From assembly GCA_037074705.1 (NCBI GenBank), contig CM073595.1:73704139-73768138 (forward strand): 64,000 nt of DNA. The letters run 5' to 3'. This document shows, in pieces, positions 1 to 13,462 of the stretch. How positions within the stretch are numbered: position 1 is the first letter of the stretch; each line of letters starts with the position of its first letter. Under the pieces are notes generated by a model, which searched no databases, was not told the origin of the DNA, and was given only the letters and a program-made list of their open reading frames with translations. The DNA is from Zhengitettix transpicula (Eukaryota > Arthropoda > Insecta > Orthoptera > Tetrigidae). The translations under genes were made by a program, and so were the position numbers.

Positions 1-1131
1 TTCATCTCTACCTTATTGATAGGTGGTCTAGGCGCTACATAATAATTTAAAGCAATTGGTTTACAAACTTTTTATTTATTAAAACTTCATTTGATTACAA
101 TCTGGCCAAGAGGCAATATTATACAATAGTTTTGTGGAGGAAAGCTCCACTTATCAGGGACAATATACAAGAATATATCTGATGGCTTTGCGTTTCTTCA
201 GTTTTCCAGCAGCAGCGCAGCGGAGGTCCGCCTCCTAGTCTAGTGGTCGAGTTCCTTCCTCGTGGAATCTGCTCCGCGATCACGATTAATGTACCTTTAA
301 CAGACTAAAGTAAAGTGTCATCGTTTGGTTTACACATTCATACATAACGTGCGATCTGCGCGAAGTTGACACCATCTGTGAAAACATTCGTCGTGTCCTT
401 ACGACCTGTACTTATCAGCTCTTAAACTTTACGGATTATCTTAAAGTTGAGAATTAAAGTGATTTGACAGTGGTGGAATAAAGACTGTAAAGATATTAAT
501 CGAGTATTTCATTTTCTATAAAGTGGAAATGAATAAGGAAAAGGAATGATGTGAATAAGTGATTGAAGATACGAAATGGAAGGAGTAGGTTGCAAAATTG
601 TAAGAGTAAATAATTCTGCGTTTGAATAGAGGAGGCCACCTCTTTACCGTTCGTTTAATGTCGCATCAAACATTTGATAAGAAATATATTTTTTTCTACT
701 TTTTCACGCAACAGATCCACGGGATTGCTTCTCTTCATTTCCACAATCAATCTAAATATTTAATTGATTTCTTAGCTTTACCCAGAGCAAAGAAGAAACC
801 ATACCTGACACATCAAGTGGATTGTTAATTACGTTATATACGGATCCAATAAGCTTACTTCGATTTAGATAAGAGAAGTTGACGATCATCTCGTGGTTTC
901 CAACGATGATTGAATGTTAAAAATAAACAAGACCGTTTCTCAACTCTGCGCCAACGCTCCGGTTCGTTAACTTAAAAGTTTTATTTTACAGCTACTTGCG
1001 TAATTGCCTACGATTACGATACATTTTCAAAACATGAACGAAAATGAGAAGCAGTAAGACACAAGAATTAACGAGCACAAAACCAATGTGCAACTTCGAA
1101 ATCAAAATTATCCGACGAGTTAATCATAAAT
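1..1131. other. No gene recognised
   Basis: AT-rich sequence with no exon that could be supported. A match to the tRNA A-box pattern lies near 238-248, but no B box follows at the right distance, so no tRNA or SINE is called. Confidence 0.4.
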
Positions 1132-1545
1132 TCAATTTTCATATATTCCGTGTAGTTGATTCGTACCGCTCCGGCAAAGCCCAGAACCCTGTACATTTAA
1201 CACTTCCTCCATAGCAGACTCGGTAATGTTTTTAGAATTGTTACAACAGCAAAGGATCTCCAGTTTACCCTCACTACATCCTAAGCGTAAAGGATCTTTT
1301 GTCGACACGACTCTAGCTATAAATGCCATTACGGCTACCAGACACTCATTCACTCACACTAGTACCACTTCTAATTGCTGTGGATCAGGGGGATAGATAA
1401 ATATAAGATTATTTGTATGTATATATAAATATATCACAGTAGTGCGCAAGCTGTTAAGGAGCTTGTAAGTATAATTCATAAATAAATATAGTGAAAAATA
1501 AGAGATAAAAGCGGAGAAGATCGCCAAAGGTCGGTCCCTGTTTAC

Positions 1546-1709
1546 CTTTTCTTCAGAGTCGTGGACCTCACGGAGGTTTCTAGGATCCGTCCATTCCTGC
1601 CAGGTTGTTGTACAGGATGTAGAGCCTCGCCCACCCTTACTGCCAGACACCTCAACATCTGCTGCCTTTCCTGAAACCAAACTCAAAGGTCTTCTAGATT
1701 CTTCATCTT
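1546..1709 (-). CDS. Possible internal exon of an unrecognised gene
   Basis: On the minus strand a clean acceptor (ctaatttcag) is followed by 164 nt open in one frame and then a donor (AAAAG|gtaaac). The reading is hydrophilic and includes TTTWQEWTDPRNLREVHDSE. It would take one base from the previous exon and end in phase 0. Base composition is richer in GC than its surroundings. A further minus-strand open stretch with several cysteines (KLEILCCCNNSKN) lies at 1132-1353 and could belong to the same gene or to the same repeat. No family was recognised. A relic of a mobile element is an equal possibility. Confidence 0.25.
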
Positions 1710-1949
1710 CTGAAATTAGATTATGTACAAGTTGAGTAACAAAATTATTCACAGAGAAGTAATTAATTTGGTATCTTTAGGTAATAAATTGTTTCATTTA
1801 CATAATTTCAAATTTACTAAAAATCTTTTCATTTTCTCAAACATTTTGAACCTTATATTCAAATTTTTACCAACGACGAACAAAATAATATTAGAATTAA
1901 AATCACTCATATGTTACTACGAATCAAACGTAAAACAGGCTACACGAGG

Positions 1950-2349
1950 AGAATCCACATGCTTGCAACTCCCCTTTAATAGCGTAGGAAGGGATTTGAA
2001 ATGGGGATGCAGAAGGGGAGAGGAAGATAGCCAAAGGTTAACTAGGGCCCCCGGATTTCAGTTTAAGGATCCTACCCGGCATTTGCCTAAAAGTGATTCA
2101 GGACAAACCCTAGAAAATCTGCATCTGGTAGGTCGGGCACTGGGCACTCGTCCCACGCACTTCCCCCGTGCCTCCACCAGTTTAGGAGGCGGCCAGCTGA
2201 ATGTATCCCTGGGAACAGAGAACGACTCTGTGACCCCAGAGCATACACCTCTCAAATTTGGTGGAGGTGTCTCATCTTGTGGGAACCTTAGTTCAAAAAC
2301 AGAGAGAGGAAAAGGCGTCCCCGAAGGTAGCCCTCTCCGTCTCTCCTAA
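1950..2349. other. GC-shifted block, possible mobile-element relic
   Basis: About 400 bp with clearly higher GC than the AT-rich flanks, open for a long stretch on plus (reading ending near 2349) and also on minus (2058-2255). Neither reading resembles a known domain. The abrupt composition change and lack of splice-site logic suggest an inserted repeat rather than a host exon. Confidence 0.25.
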
Positions 2350-4039
2350 AAGGTTCAATGAGAAATTATTTTCACAAAAGCTGGTGATATAAAACATGTG
2401 AACACCATAAATCTTTCAGTTCGTTATATAAACATTATAATAACATAAAAATAGTTAATTCAGCTATTGATGAATTATTAAGTTTAAAATATAATAATCA
2501 TATTAATACTTTCATTTTTTTAACTTGTGCTAATTTAGCGGCGCGACTCGGAAAACTAAAATTTTTTGCAGTGGCAGTCAGAAATCGCGACACCAATTCT
2601 GACAATGCCACATCATCCTTGAATACCGCTATTGTTCACAAACGCGTGATGATTATTGGAAAGCGCTCCTCATTGGCTCCTCGGGCCTATCGGTGACGTC
2701 ACACCTGCTAATTCGTAATTAAACGTATCTTCGTAAGTATATGTTTCCGCAAAAAAAAGTTATTTAAGAATTCGACTTGCAAATGGTCGGAAAGTGGTTT
2801 ACGATGGCTGATATTTTAATCGTTTCGGTTTACATTTGTTGGATATTAGCCAAAACTGCCACTTTTGGCAGAAAAAAATTTCCCCCCTACATAACCTAGA
2901 TTCCTCCCGAAATATTTAGTTGTAATTATGAGGAAACATTACAGAAACGTTATTTTAACTATCAAAACTCAGGAACGTGTTATTGCACACAAGAACAATT
3001 AATTTACTTACGAAATACCGCCTACAGTATTTGTAAGATGATCTTCTTCGCTGCTAAGTTCGAATGCTGTAATAAATTTCAACTTTGTTTATAAGCTAAT
3101 ACGAAACGTGATCATTGTTTACATCGCTGCAAAGAGCCAGTAGGGCCAACTTAAGCAATTTTGTTTGAAGTGAGTTTTCCGTTCCAGTTTGTTGTATTTA
3201 TTGTCAATTGGAAACAAGGACTGAATTATTTTTTAGGACAAAAACTTGTAATTAGGATAATGTGTAAATAAGGTTATTAATTAATTACATATAACATATG
3301 CCTAATTTTACTAGCAGACACACAGATCGTTATAAATTTCCGGAAAAATTATTTTTTGGACTCCTAAAATTCTTACGGATTCAGAAGTATGTCAGTTAGT
3401 GGCATCTCCAAGTATTGCTTCTGAATGATAGCAAGAGTTGCAACAATTCTATAATATTTCTAATTTTTTTCTTAATGTTTTTTGCTAATATATGGTTTAC
3501 ATATTAATATGTAGATAAATGTATCAAAGGTACGTAGATGAATGTTCGATTGGATTATGCCCATCACTACAACACAAACATTCTAGTTTCTTCTTTAAAG
3601 TCGATCTTACAGGACACAGCAACGTCAACGTTTATATATTTATAATTTACGAACGTATGCTTCCAGCCTATGACGTCCATCATAGTCGATTATCATTTAT
3701 TAATCTCTGTGATTCGGTGGCATTATTATAATTACGACTGCCAGACTAACGGTTTCCGTGGCGTATTTTTTATTTAGGTATGGAAGTGGACCTAATTAAG
3801 TTTGGGAAACCAGATAAATCCCTAATTAGGATGACCCGAAGACGATTGCAGCTTGGTTAGGGATTAATCATAAATGTAGTCGCTGTCTACGAAGTTAAGC
3901 CAGTCATTGTCCTGTCTGGATTAGTCGTAATCCTGAATCCCATAATATACAGAGATTGAATTTGCGCCAATCGGAAACGTGGCCGGTGAAAAAAGGTGTA
4001 GGGCGATGTGGCGTGGGCGCCGCCCCCTCCCCCGCCATC
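2350..4039. other. No gene recognised
   Basis: AT-rich non-coding sequence. The last part (about 3960-4039) becomes GC-rich, contains a CCAAT box (cgccaatcgg) near 3967, and would be the promoter or 5' UTR of the candidate exon that follows. Confidence 0.35.
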
Positions 4040-4078
4040 ATGGCTCAGTCGTATCACGGAGCTCCGCAACAGCGCCGC
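4040..4078 (+). CDS. Possible first coding exon (MAQSYHGAPQQRR...)
   Basis: Thirteen codons beginning with ATG in a strong initiation context (gccatcATGG) and ending at a perfect donor (CGC|gtaagt), phase 0. They sit in a small GC-rich island within AT-rich DNA. This is what a first coding exon of an insect gene looks like. No downstream exon could be linked: the next plus-strand gene (Ly6, 8554) has its own signal peptide and start. The remaining exons may lie far away, or the island may be chance. Confidence 0.3.
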
Positions 4079-6285
4079 GTAAGTCGCTTTATGACTCGTG
4101 ATCATCTTGTTATTACAAGCATTACTTGTTCTTTAAGATGGCTAAAACGTTGTACATGATATTATTCGTAGATGTAAATTGAATTAGGAGGCGACCAAGC
4201 CTGCGGGTACGCGCTATTTCTCAATTGGGTCATCATTTATATTTTAACCTTGATTTGGAATCAATTGACAATGATTTTCTGATATTTGTACAGACGTTTC
4301 TCGCGTATTCCATTGTCTGTGGGAACTTAGGCCAAGCTGAAAAGTAAAAGTGCGAACGATAATTATACAAAACAGAATAAATGCAAAAATACAGAAGGTG
4401 AGAAGCGAGAACGAGCTTTCAGCGAAATCAACGTTGAATACAAGGTGTATTCGTCGAAATCAAAAGAACACGACACAACTCTGTAAAAAAAAAAACCTAC
4501 CACAACAAAGAATTTTACATAATATATATATTTTTTTTTACAGAGAATGACTGATGTTAGTTCGTTTCGTAAATAAAGGAACGCAATGAGAAACGGCCGT
4601 TGTGGAACCTTGAAGGGATTTCTCGGTTGCTAAGTGAAACCTCTTAGCTACGGTAGGACTCGGCTCAGGAATTCACTTTCTTTACTGTTTGTCTCAATTC
4701 TTTCGCTTCTTTTCAGTGCCTACTCAGTTTTGTGTTCACATCTACCGCATTCGGTTTAATTCTTTCTCCGTGTTACATTAGACGGAATACTTGTACCCTC
4801 AAAAATACTTCTTCCTTCATTAAACATTCCAGAATTTAATTGCAAATGGATCAGTTATTCCAGCTGCCTCCCATAACCATAGCAAACGCATGTATTTGCT
4901 ACAAAAAAAAATCAGTATTCAAATGAATTCTTCATTAAAACGGTAGTGCAGAAGTAAACAAGTAAAGAAAGTAAACAAAACATTTGGGGAAAAAAATCTT
5001 TCTTTCTCATCGTAGCTCGCTACATTTTCCGCACCTTCGAGTGAGATTCATAGAACTACATCAACCGCAGACTCCGCTACTTCTCTGTAAGAAATTAGTG
5101 AACAACTACCATTTTTGAGATATCAACTGCATTATTACCCAAGAGTATGTAAAATATCCTACAGTTGACGAACAATTTATACCGCTACATTCGACAAAAT
5201 TACGTAATCGAGTACATCATCCGACGCAGAATTTCATGCTCTACGAAACATTGTTTTCAATAGAATACTTCATGCTTTAGCTATTAGCGAAAAACTGACG
5301 AGGGGTAGAAAATGTCGTGGTTTTTAGGCCAGAGACCCAGAAAACTTGGTTTTTCGTTACTCGTCATAACATATACAATTATGAAAAAGTACGCTACCTT
5401 TTCCGCGATAACGACTGGGCTATTATGAATCCACGTGGCTGTTCTTTATTCGACGACTGACGTCACAAGTTTCGAGCTTCCAAACTTAGCTCAGTAGGAA
5501 AATGGTTTCTTCTCATATACGAAAAGTGGCCAAAATGAGCCTTCCTTCCTGGCTACGTTGACAAATGAAGCATTCATTTACTACAGTCTAATTAGGATAG
5601 GTTTCCTCAAAATACGTGAAAATTTTTTTTGGACGAGTGGTTGGTCAACTTAATCATGTGTCAAATAAAAGCACGGAACAACGAGGAAACCAAAGGTAAA
5701 TCCAGAAAGAGTTTCCGCAATTTAATTAAAAAGTTATTGGAGACAAGCTGACTGCAACGAAATTATTATTGTGTGTGAGCACAGAACTGACAACGTGACG
5801 ACCATCTTCCACCCACGCCGGGCTCGCAGTTGAAGCTTTTAACTGATGGACTCATTTAGAGCACGGCGTAGATAACAAAAAACCGGAACGTATTCCCCTG
5901 AATGGTCATCCTTATGTGCGTTTCAACTGCCTTATCTCTCATTTAGTTTCACGTGGGAGCCTCAAGGCGGCGATATAACATGGACGGCAGATGCCGTCGC
6001 AGGAAACACAATTACTCTTGCGATGTGCATATTTCATTGAAATAATTAGTATGGAAAGGAAAGAGAGAATCTGAAATTGAAGTTCGGCGTGACCATTCAG
6101 AACAGGAGGATGTTTCCTTTCCGAACCAATCGTTTCGACAATGAGGCGTGTTTATCGAACTTGCTTCGGAAATTATAAATCAGTGGTGACTGGATTAATC
6201 CTAGGCCGAATATTAAACGGAATACAAGTTTTAACATCTTTCAAAATCCTAAACGATTAATTAAAAATTGATCTACTGACCTAGT
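4079..6285. other. No gene recognised
   Basis: AT-rich, non-coding in appearance on both strands. No repeat family shared with the rest of the window was noticed here. Confidence 0.4.
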
Positions 6286-6748
6286 CTAGTGACAATTATC
6301 CTGTAGCTCGAACAGTTCTCGTGACACTTCGTGAATTTCTTCACATTTTGTCGTCGATTCACAATTCTTATTTATTTGCTCAACACGTTTATCCGTCATT
6401 CTCCTTTGTTGCCCTTTTACAGTCAGATTTGTTTCTTCTTCCTTTTTTCGGCTCTCTTTCTTAGTCTTTCGGTCGTTGCAAGCTCTGTTTTTGTTTTCCG
6501 TTTCTCCTTTCCATCCTGAGTTTCTCCGCATTCAGGCGACGTTGTGCAGTCTGAAACTCCTCCTTTGTATGAATCAATCCTACATTACTGAAGCTTTCAG
6601 GGACGATTAAAAGTTTCCTCGTCCCAGATTGTAGATCGTTTACTTCCGTTTCCAAAATCTGAACTCGATGGTGAAACAACATTTGTAACTGTTTCACCAC
6701 AATTATTAACTTCAGTATTATTATTAAGTGGCTACAGGTACGTTCCAA
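6286..6748 (-). pseudogene. Frameshifted coiled-coil-like reading frame
   Basis: Two overlapping minus-strand frames (6461-6748 and 6286-6531) read as one charged, Glu/Lys/Gln-rich, coiled-coil-like protein if joined by a frame change near 6500. Pieces include RVQILETEVNDLQSG, TKEEFQTAQRRLNAEKL and, in the second frame, NRACNDRKTKKESRKKEEE, ending in a stop at 6286. A possible acceptor (acctgtag) lies near 6736. The upper frame lacks an ATG. No family was recognised. It may be a decayed gene copy or low-complexity sequence. Confidence 0.2.
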
Positions 6749-8553
6749 TTAAATTTTATGTATAGATTTGAAAAAAAAAAGTATGAAAAAATTAAGCAAG
6801 AAAGAACATAACTAATGAAAGGATGTTCATTCACTGGAATTAACAAAATTTTAGTCCAGTTATGAACATAATTCATTTTATTTAGCATTTTTTACTGTTA
6901 AAATATTTACTATCAGAAAATCTATGAAAGAGTACAGTAAAGTTAATAAAAGTACTCTAAAATTATGATAAAAGACGCAGCATTTACTCGAGATTAGGCT
7001 GTGGCTGACAACGTACTCTTGATTTGGCAATGGATTTCTCAAGAATGGGCCAGTCACAAACAAAAAGAATGATCGGATGCCATCTGAGGGGGTCAAGAAT
7101 CTGCACTTGATGTGATCACTGTTCATCCACTGGACAGGGCGTCCTAGACAATTGTGGCACCTTAACCTTATACCGTCAATGAATTAAAGTTTTCGAAACA
7201 ATTTCGAAATACCTGATTGTTTTGCAGAATTAAGATTCAAACACGTGAATTTTTCATCGCTTTCACACAAAATTACGAATTATCGACCAATTAGAATAAT
7301 AAACGATTAAATTATCCAAGTTCCACAGTATAAAATCACGAGCCCTTTTATGTTTTGGCTGTGGCTAGTTCCAAAACTGAAATTAATTTACCGGCTGACG
7401 AAATTGTCCGTCTTTCAGGATTCAATAAACAATGGCATATATAAATGCGTTTGTCTTCATCGTCGGAGAGAAATGCACGAATTATTCGTTGATGTTTCAG
7501 AGACGGGAAAACTTCACAAGGACTGTCGGAGTCTCTTCTCTTTCTTTCCGCGTACCGAAAAGAATTTTACTACACTTTTTATAGATATTTTATTAAACTG
7601 CAGCTGCTTGTTTCATATTATTCTGTTTGATTTAATCTGTTGACATTTGATTTGCGAGTGAGTCCTTAACTATTTTACGGTCCATTTGCTTATTTTCTCC
7701 TTTCCGCTGATAAGCAAACATTATGTAACCGACTCACGGTGTCACACAAAATCTGGATTAAGAATCAGTTTCCTTCCTGTAAATAGAACATTTAGTAGTT
7801 TTGAGATGACTTACACTGCACACGGAACGAGAATCATCGCAAATTTCTGAAACTTTAAACTAAAATTAAACGCCTAAATGAAATATTCCCAAATTGTTTT
7901 TACACGTATTTCATGTGCTTATTATAAATTACCTATGAAACCATATTTGGCTATGGGCAAATCTGTTATTGTTTTTTCCGGAATTGAATCTAATAATTTG
8001 AGGTGAACATAAGATTTTTTGGTGAATTCAAAATTATGTATCTATTCGGCTATAGGATTTGTGAAGGATCCCAGTTACCGTGGCATTCACGATATATGTA
8101 TGCGTATATATATATATATATATCGATATTCTACAGACGTTGAGATTCGTTCTGTGCTTTATAATTGAACGCGTGTAATGCAAATAATGTGGTGGGAGCC
8201 GAAGGCGGCTGCGAATTTTAAGAAAATGGTTGTCGGGAAAACTTGTTCTGATAATGACGCTACGATAGCAGGTTCTGGAAGACGAGGGTGATAAGACATT
8301 TGATGAATTTTTATGAGCAGCTGTCAGGACCCGTAAAAAAATGTAAAACATGCGAAATAATGAAAACGAAAGTTTCGTACACTTGTAAAGTTAAGGAGTC
8401 GGGAAAAGCGAACGCGCTTATTTGAGCGGCATGACGTGACTGCAGGCCCACGCACAGTAATCAAGGAATTATGTCACCACTTACGACCGCCACGTCTCGC
8501 CCACCAGGAGGCAGCAGAATAAGAGCGCTGGGCCGGAGGGCAGGTGTCTGAGG
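6749..8553. other. Spacer upstream of the Ly6 gene
   Basis: No coding exon supported. A short (TA)n tract lies at about 8107-8123. The final ~100 bases are GC-rich and form the likely 5' UTR and promoter of the Ly6-type gene. Confidence 0.4.
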
Positions 8554-10748
8554 ATGAGGACGGCTGCGGCGCTGCTGACGGCGGCCGCCATGGCGCTCGT
8601 GGCCCACGAGGTCGCCGGCGTCAAGTGCTACGTGTGCAGCTGGAGCCGTGCTGACAGCGAGAACGACACTTGCTCCACCGCCAACTTCAACCCGCACAGG
8701 GTTCCTCCCCACGAGTGCGACGGCGGCTGCGAGACCGTCACCATGAGGGACGCCAACGGTAATTGTGTGCTCTACTATCGCTTTACTTCCACGTTCTTGT
8801 ACTGCCTAAACCATTCTCTACATCCTGAACTCCCAATATCTTCCTCAAGCGTGCCTATATCCACTGTAACCTACTTTCATCCACAAATGATCTCGCCGAT
8901 TCCACTCTAGCATCAACAATTCACCGCAGCTTTCGGCCATTTTCCGCTTTCTACTCTACTCTCCCTTCAGCTTAGTTTTTGACTTGGTTCAGTGGCAGTC
9001 TCTGCAATACACATCGATTCACATTGTCCTCCGAATCACAGCGCACATAAAACCTGTACAGAGAACTTCACCTTACTGTATATATCGTATTTACGGAATG
9101 TTATCTCAGATAGTCTCTTACGGTCATTAACGGACCAACTAATTTACAACAAATATTCACCTAGATTAGATGAGTGCTTTTGCGAAGTAATTTCTAAATT
9201 TTGATCAACTGTACTAGAAGCTTGAGCCAGTGGCGGCTCGTGTTTTTTAAGAAAGAACGATTTTTATTTAATTTTAAGAACCTCTATAATTCTTGTATGT
9301 TTAACCAATTGAATTTCGTCTTCGATTTCGAAGACTTTAATCAGTCTTCCTTGCGTGTTGTCCCCCTATTAATGCTACCTGCGCTCTGGAATGCGCATGC
9401 GCAGTGCCCCACTGCAACACCCGAAAAGCATCCACAAATGCTGTGCTCACAGCCCAATGACGTGGTATACAGCACAGTAAGCGGACGGCATAAGAAGCGA
9501 AAATCAATTCAATTTGAACCATTCAGTGTTTAAAAATCCTATTTTAAATTAGTTTATATTTTCAAAACATAAATAGTATTCGTACATTTTGCGTAATACT
9601 TTGGATAAAATCACAAAGTTTATTTTAAAGAAAATACACTTAAGGGGATTTTACATTCTTGCGTCATAATGAGAAAATTTGTCTCATGGGTCCTACAATA
9701 CTACCATCCAAAATAAACATTATTTAAAATATATACGGACGGAAATTCTATAGGGGCAGCTTGGTGCTAAATTATTCCGCTTTTAAAAAATAGACACTAC
9801 AGAAAACTATGTGAACTAAATTAGCCACTTCATTTGCCGCAGAGTACTGGTAACACTATCGCTGTTGTATTATTATTATTTTACACTGTTATCGTTGTAA
9901 AAAAATCCTTCCACGTTAAAGATCGTTATAGTTTCCAATTGCTCTCACTCTTTACCGTTCAGCCGGTCCTGATTCGCTGACTTTCTGCTCTCATTCGGTT
10001 TATAGTATATAATCCCGACAAATCTCTAATGAACGCACTGTCGTGTACGTTTCGCACTCTTCTCCGATGTTTACATAATAGTTCGTAACTAACACGTCGG
10101 GGAATTAATGGTTCCCGTAGGTACGCTACCTCGGCCCCAGATTTTCTGTTTTGCAATTTTGTTAAAAATTGTGGGAAACGTGTATTCAGAAACCAGCCAC
10201 TAAGGTACTTCACCTAAAGCTTACATTTTACATTGATACAAATTAATAGAATCGGCAAAATTTACACGTGTCGAACATAATAATTACATGTTCCGTGTAC
10301 CCAAACGATTTCATGTTTTACTGTAATTTTCAAAAAATGTTAAATGGAAAAGTGATGAAAATTACATAAATTACTATTCTCCTTAACAAGTTTTAAATAT
10401 TTCTGTATCAAACAAAAAACTGTATTCCAATTTCTTATGAGTTATCATCTTCAGTGTGTTGACTATTACTCATTTATTATTTTTAAAATAAAATAACGTT
10501 ATTATTTTCAAATTTTTTCAGTTAAGGTAGAACATAAGTAAAGAATTTTGTTTTCTACAGGTGAAATAGAAATGTTCTACAGAAACTGCTACACAAAGAC
10601 AGACAACAGTTACACATACAGCAAAGAAGATACCAAAGTCAATGAAGAAGAAGTTTACAAATGCAATTCAATATTATGTAATGGTGTACACAATAATGTT
10701 GGAAGCCTTATTGTATATATAACATTTGCTTTGTTACAAATAACCTAA
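8554..10748 (+). CDS. Ly6/uPAR (three-finger) domain protein, two exons
   Basis: Exons 8554-8758 and 10561-10748, joined G|GT in phase 1 through donor AACG|gtaatt and acceptor ttttctacag, encode 130 aa. Residues 1-22 form an Ala-rich signal peptide. The mature part starts KCYVC and ends in the Ly6 signature ...LCN, followed by a hydrophobic tail (VGSLIVYITFALLQIT) with no charged end, which fits GPI anchoring. An N-glycosylation sequon (NDT) lies between cysteines 2 and 3. Known insect members (quiver/sleepless, boudin, crooked, coiled) act at the cell surface on channels, receptors or septate junctions; which role applies here cannot be told. Only eight cysteines are present: by comparison with the CD59 pattern, the pair corresponding to C7-C8 is missing. 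The first exon is much richer in GC than the second. An extra unseen micro-exon is possible, but the join is already in frame and complete. Confidence 0.85.
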
Positions 10749-13462
10749 GTTTTTGTCTATATACATAACAAACTTATAAGTTTTGTTATTATTTAAATGT
10801 ATATAGGCACAACTATAAATTGCAAACTTTTATATTTTAAAATGTCCATTTTTTTTAAGCTTGAAAGAATGTATCTACCTTTACATTAAAAGTAGTTTGG
10901 ATTTGCTATATAAAAAGCTACAATGAGGACTTGTGAATATTCTCATAAATTCAAATTTATAGTTCCATAAAATTGTTATTCCAAAGTTATTAGTGCACTG
11001 AAATTATATTTTGTATTTGTGCTAAATTGTTTCGGTAATATATAAAGGTACATACCAAATAAGCAAGATCAGACACACTAATTTAATATTGCTCATTAGG
11101 AAACTATTACATACGTCTCTCGTCGACGTCAACTTCATATCGTCATCTCGATATAAAACTTGTACTTTTTATGACTTGAATAACTGACTTTTCACTTCTT
11201 GCAACAGTGTAAAAGTAATTCACACACATTTGCAACACAAAATAGTATACATGTCCTTTCAAACTTGCAATAACACTTTGAAAACATAATCTTGCACCCT
11301 GTCAGAATAAGTTTATCACATATGATTAGACAGACCAAAAACTCGTTTACAAATCCAAATGAGGTTATAAAAAAGTCTAAAATACTGCCACTTTATCCAA
11401 AATAAAGTTCTATATTGACTTATGAAGGTATGTGACAAGAGCAAAAGACCAAACACCACACACTCGCTTCAGCACAAATCCAAGAATTATCAAAGCATTA
11501 ATGACACATTTAAATAAACTTTCTTGAATTCTACATTAAGTTTATTAATAAGTGCACAAACTATACACTGTATGGTATTTCTTTTGTATATAAATTCTGT
11601 AACTGTGTGCCCAACTTTCTCAAATTACTTAATAGAGTTGGGTATCAGTTTTAAAATAATACAGGAAATTTTTTGATCAATTTCCTTTATTTACAAACAG
11701 TGGATTATACCTTAAATACAAATTTACAAGTAGACAAATCAAAGTATTCAAATTTATTTTATGTATGGCCTATATCGAAGAAAAATAATTAAAGCAAAAT
11801 GAAAATTTACATGTGGAATGTAATTGAATTTCTGTTATTAATTTTAAAATTCATATTAAATAAAAATATCCTAAATTTACACAAGTGCTTTTGTGTATTA
11901 CTTATAAAAAAACTAAATGCCTCTAAAAATAAAAAACATGTGAGACTTTTATCTCTCTGTAAAAAAGTGGTTTACATAAACTAAGCTGCTGTTAAATATG
12001 GTTGGAAATAAATGCACACCTAAACTTTAAGAATTACTTAAATACTAGGATTGATCTATATCCAAACATTATGACTTCTTTTCTATGCAGTTTAGCAATA
12101 CATAATTTAATAGAAGATGTTATTATAAAGTAGGTTAATACTGTAAAATTTGTGTCTCATTTTATATATTTACTGAAAGAAAGTAAATGCTTATTGGAAG
12201 CACATTATAAAATATGATTCGAAATATGCAAAAACAGAAATTTTTGACTTCCCAAGTGTTCAACCACAACAGAAATCATGAATGTAATTAATTTGACTCC
12301 TTTAATAATAAAACAAAGGACTTGAATAAAAATGCACTTTGAAAATGAGAATTTACTAATTAGAAATTATATATTGTGCTCCACACACACAATTTCAATA
12401 TAACAAGATTCCAAAATTCAATAATGTAGTGATTAGTTTAAGGAAATGAATCCTTTAGGAATCTTGTTTATAACAAAATAATTATGATATCAATGTAATA
12501 ATATTGATAAAAATACACCAATAAAGATGTTTAAAAATGACAAAGATAGCTATAAAAATTAACACATTTAATATTATAAACAAAACCACAAAGAGACAAG
12601 AAAGTATTTGAAATGACTTGAGAGAATTTTTACCTTTAAGCCAATATTTGATCACTCACGTTTTTATTGTTAGACTTCTGTTGCATTTTTATGTTAGGTA
12701 ATGAACATTATGATAAAACAATGATAAACAGTTTACAATTATTATTGCTACAGCATTGTTTAATTACTAAAGTTTTTAAAAATTGACTCATTATACTCCC
12801 TTTATTTTGTAGCAACCTTTGACATTGGCTTTCTAAGCCCAAATTCTGAAGAAAACACTTGTCTAAATGGGTACAAGAAATTTATCTACACCAAAGATAT
12901 TTAATGTAATATAGTTTCAAAGAAAGAGGAATATAAGTGATCAAACACTGAATCTCAAGTTACCAAAATATATTATAATTTCAATGTAATTGAAGACAAT
13001 TACAATATTAACACTATTAATTTTTAATTTTCATTCCCTACTCTCATTATTTCTGCTTTACTCCTCAATTTCACCTTGCAATTGTTGTGGCCAGACAACT
13101 TTAATAATATCACTGTAACCACAATTAATGTGTTACACATAAATTTCACAAAAGAACAGATTCATATCTATTCATTTGATTGATTGGGCAGGTTAACTCA
13201 TGAAAACCAAATTGGGACTTTGCTTCCCGGGATTGAAGTAAATATAAGAACACTTGTGTTTTAATGAAAAATACTAAAACTATTTCACCAAAATGTATTT
13301 ACATGGACAGTAAAAAAACCATTATTTTTATTGTTCCATGTGGTTACATAGTCTGCCTAAATATAAGAAACATACAAGTCAATTTTATACATTACCACAT
13401 AAGGCCAATTTTAAAAACAAAATTTATTTTGTCAACTCCTCATATTTTGTTGAAAACATTTC
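10749..13462. other. Space between convergent Ly6 and UNC50 genes, including both 3' UTRs
   Basis: Very AT-rich with no coding exon. It must hold the 3' UTRs of the plus-strand Ly6 gene and the minus-strand UNC50 gene. On the minus strand an AATAAA (seen as tttatt at 13423-13428) lies 35 bases past the UNC50 stop, but other candidates exist farther on. Confidence 0.5.

Noticed and set aside
238..300. A-box-like tRNA promoter sequence
   Set aside because: No B box at a workable distance and no cloverleaf; treated as chance.
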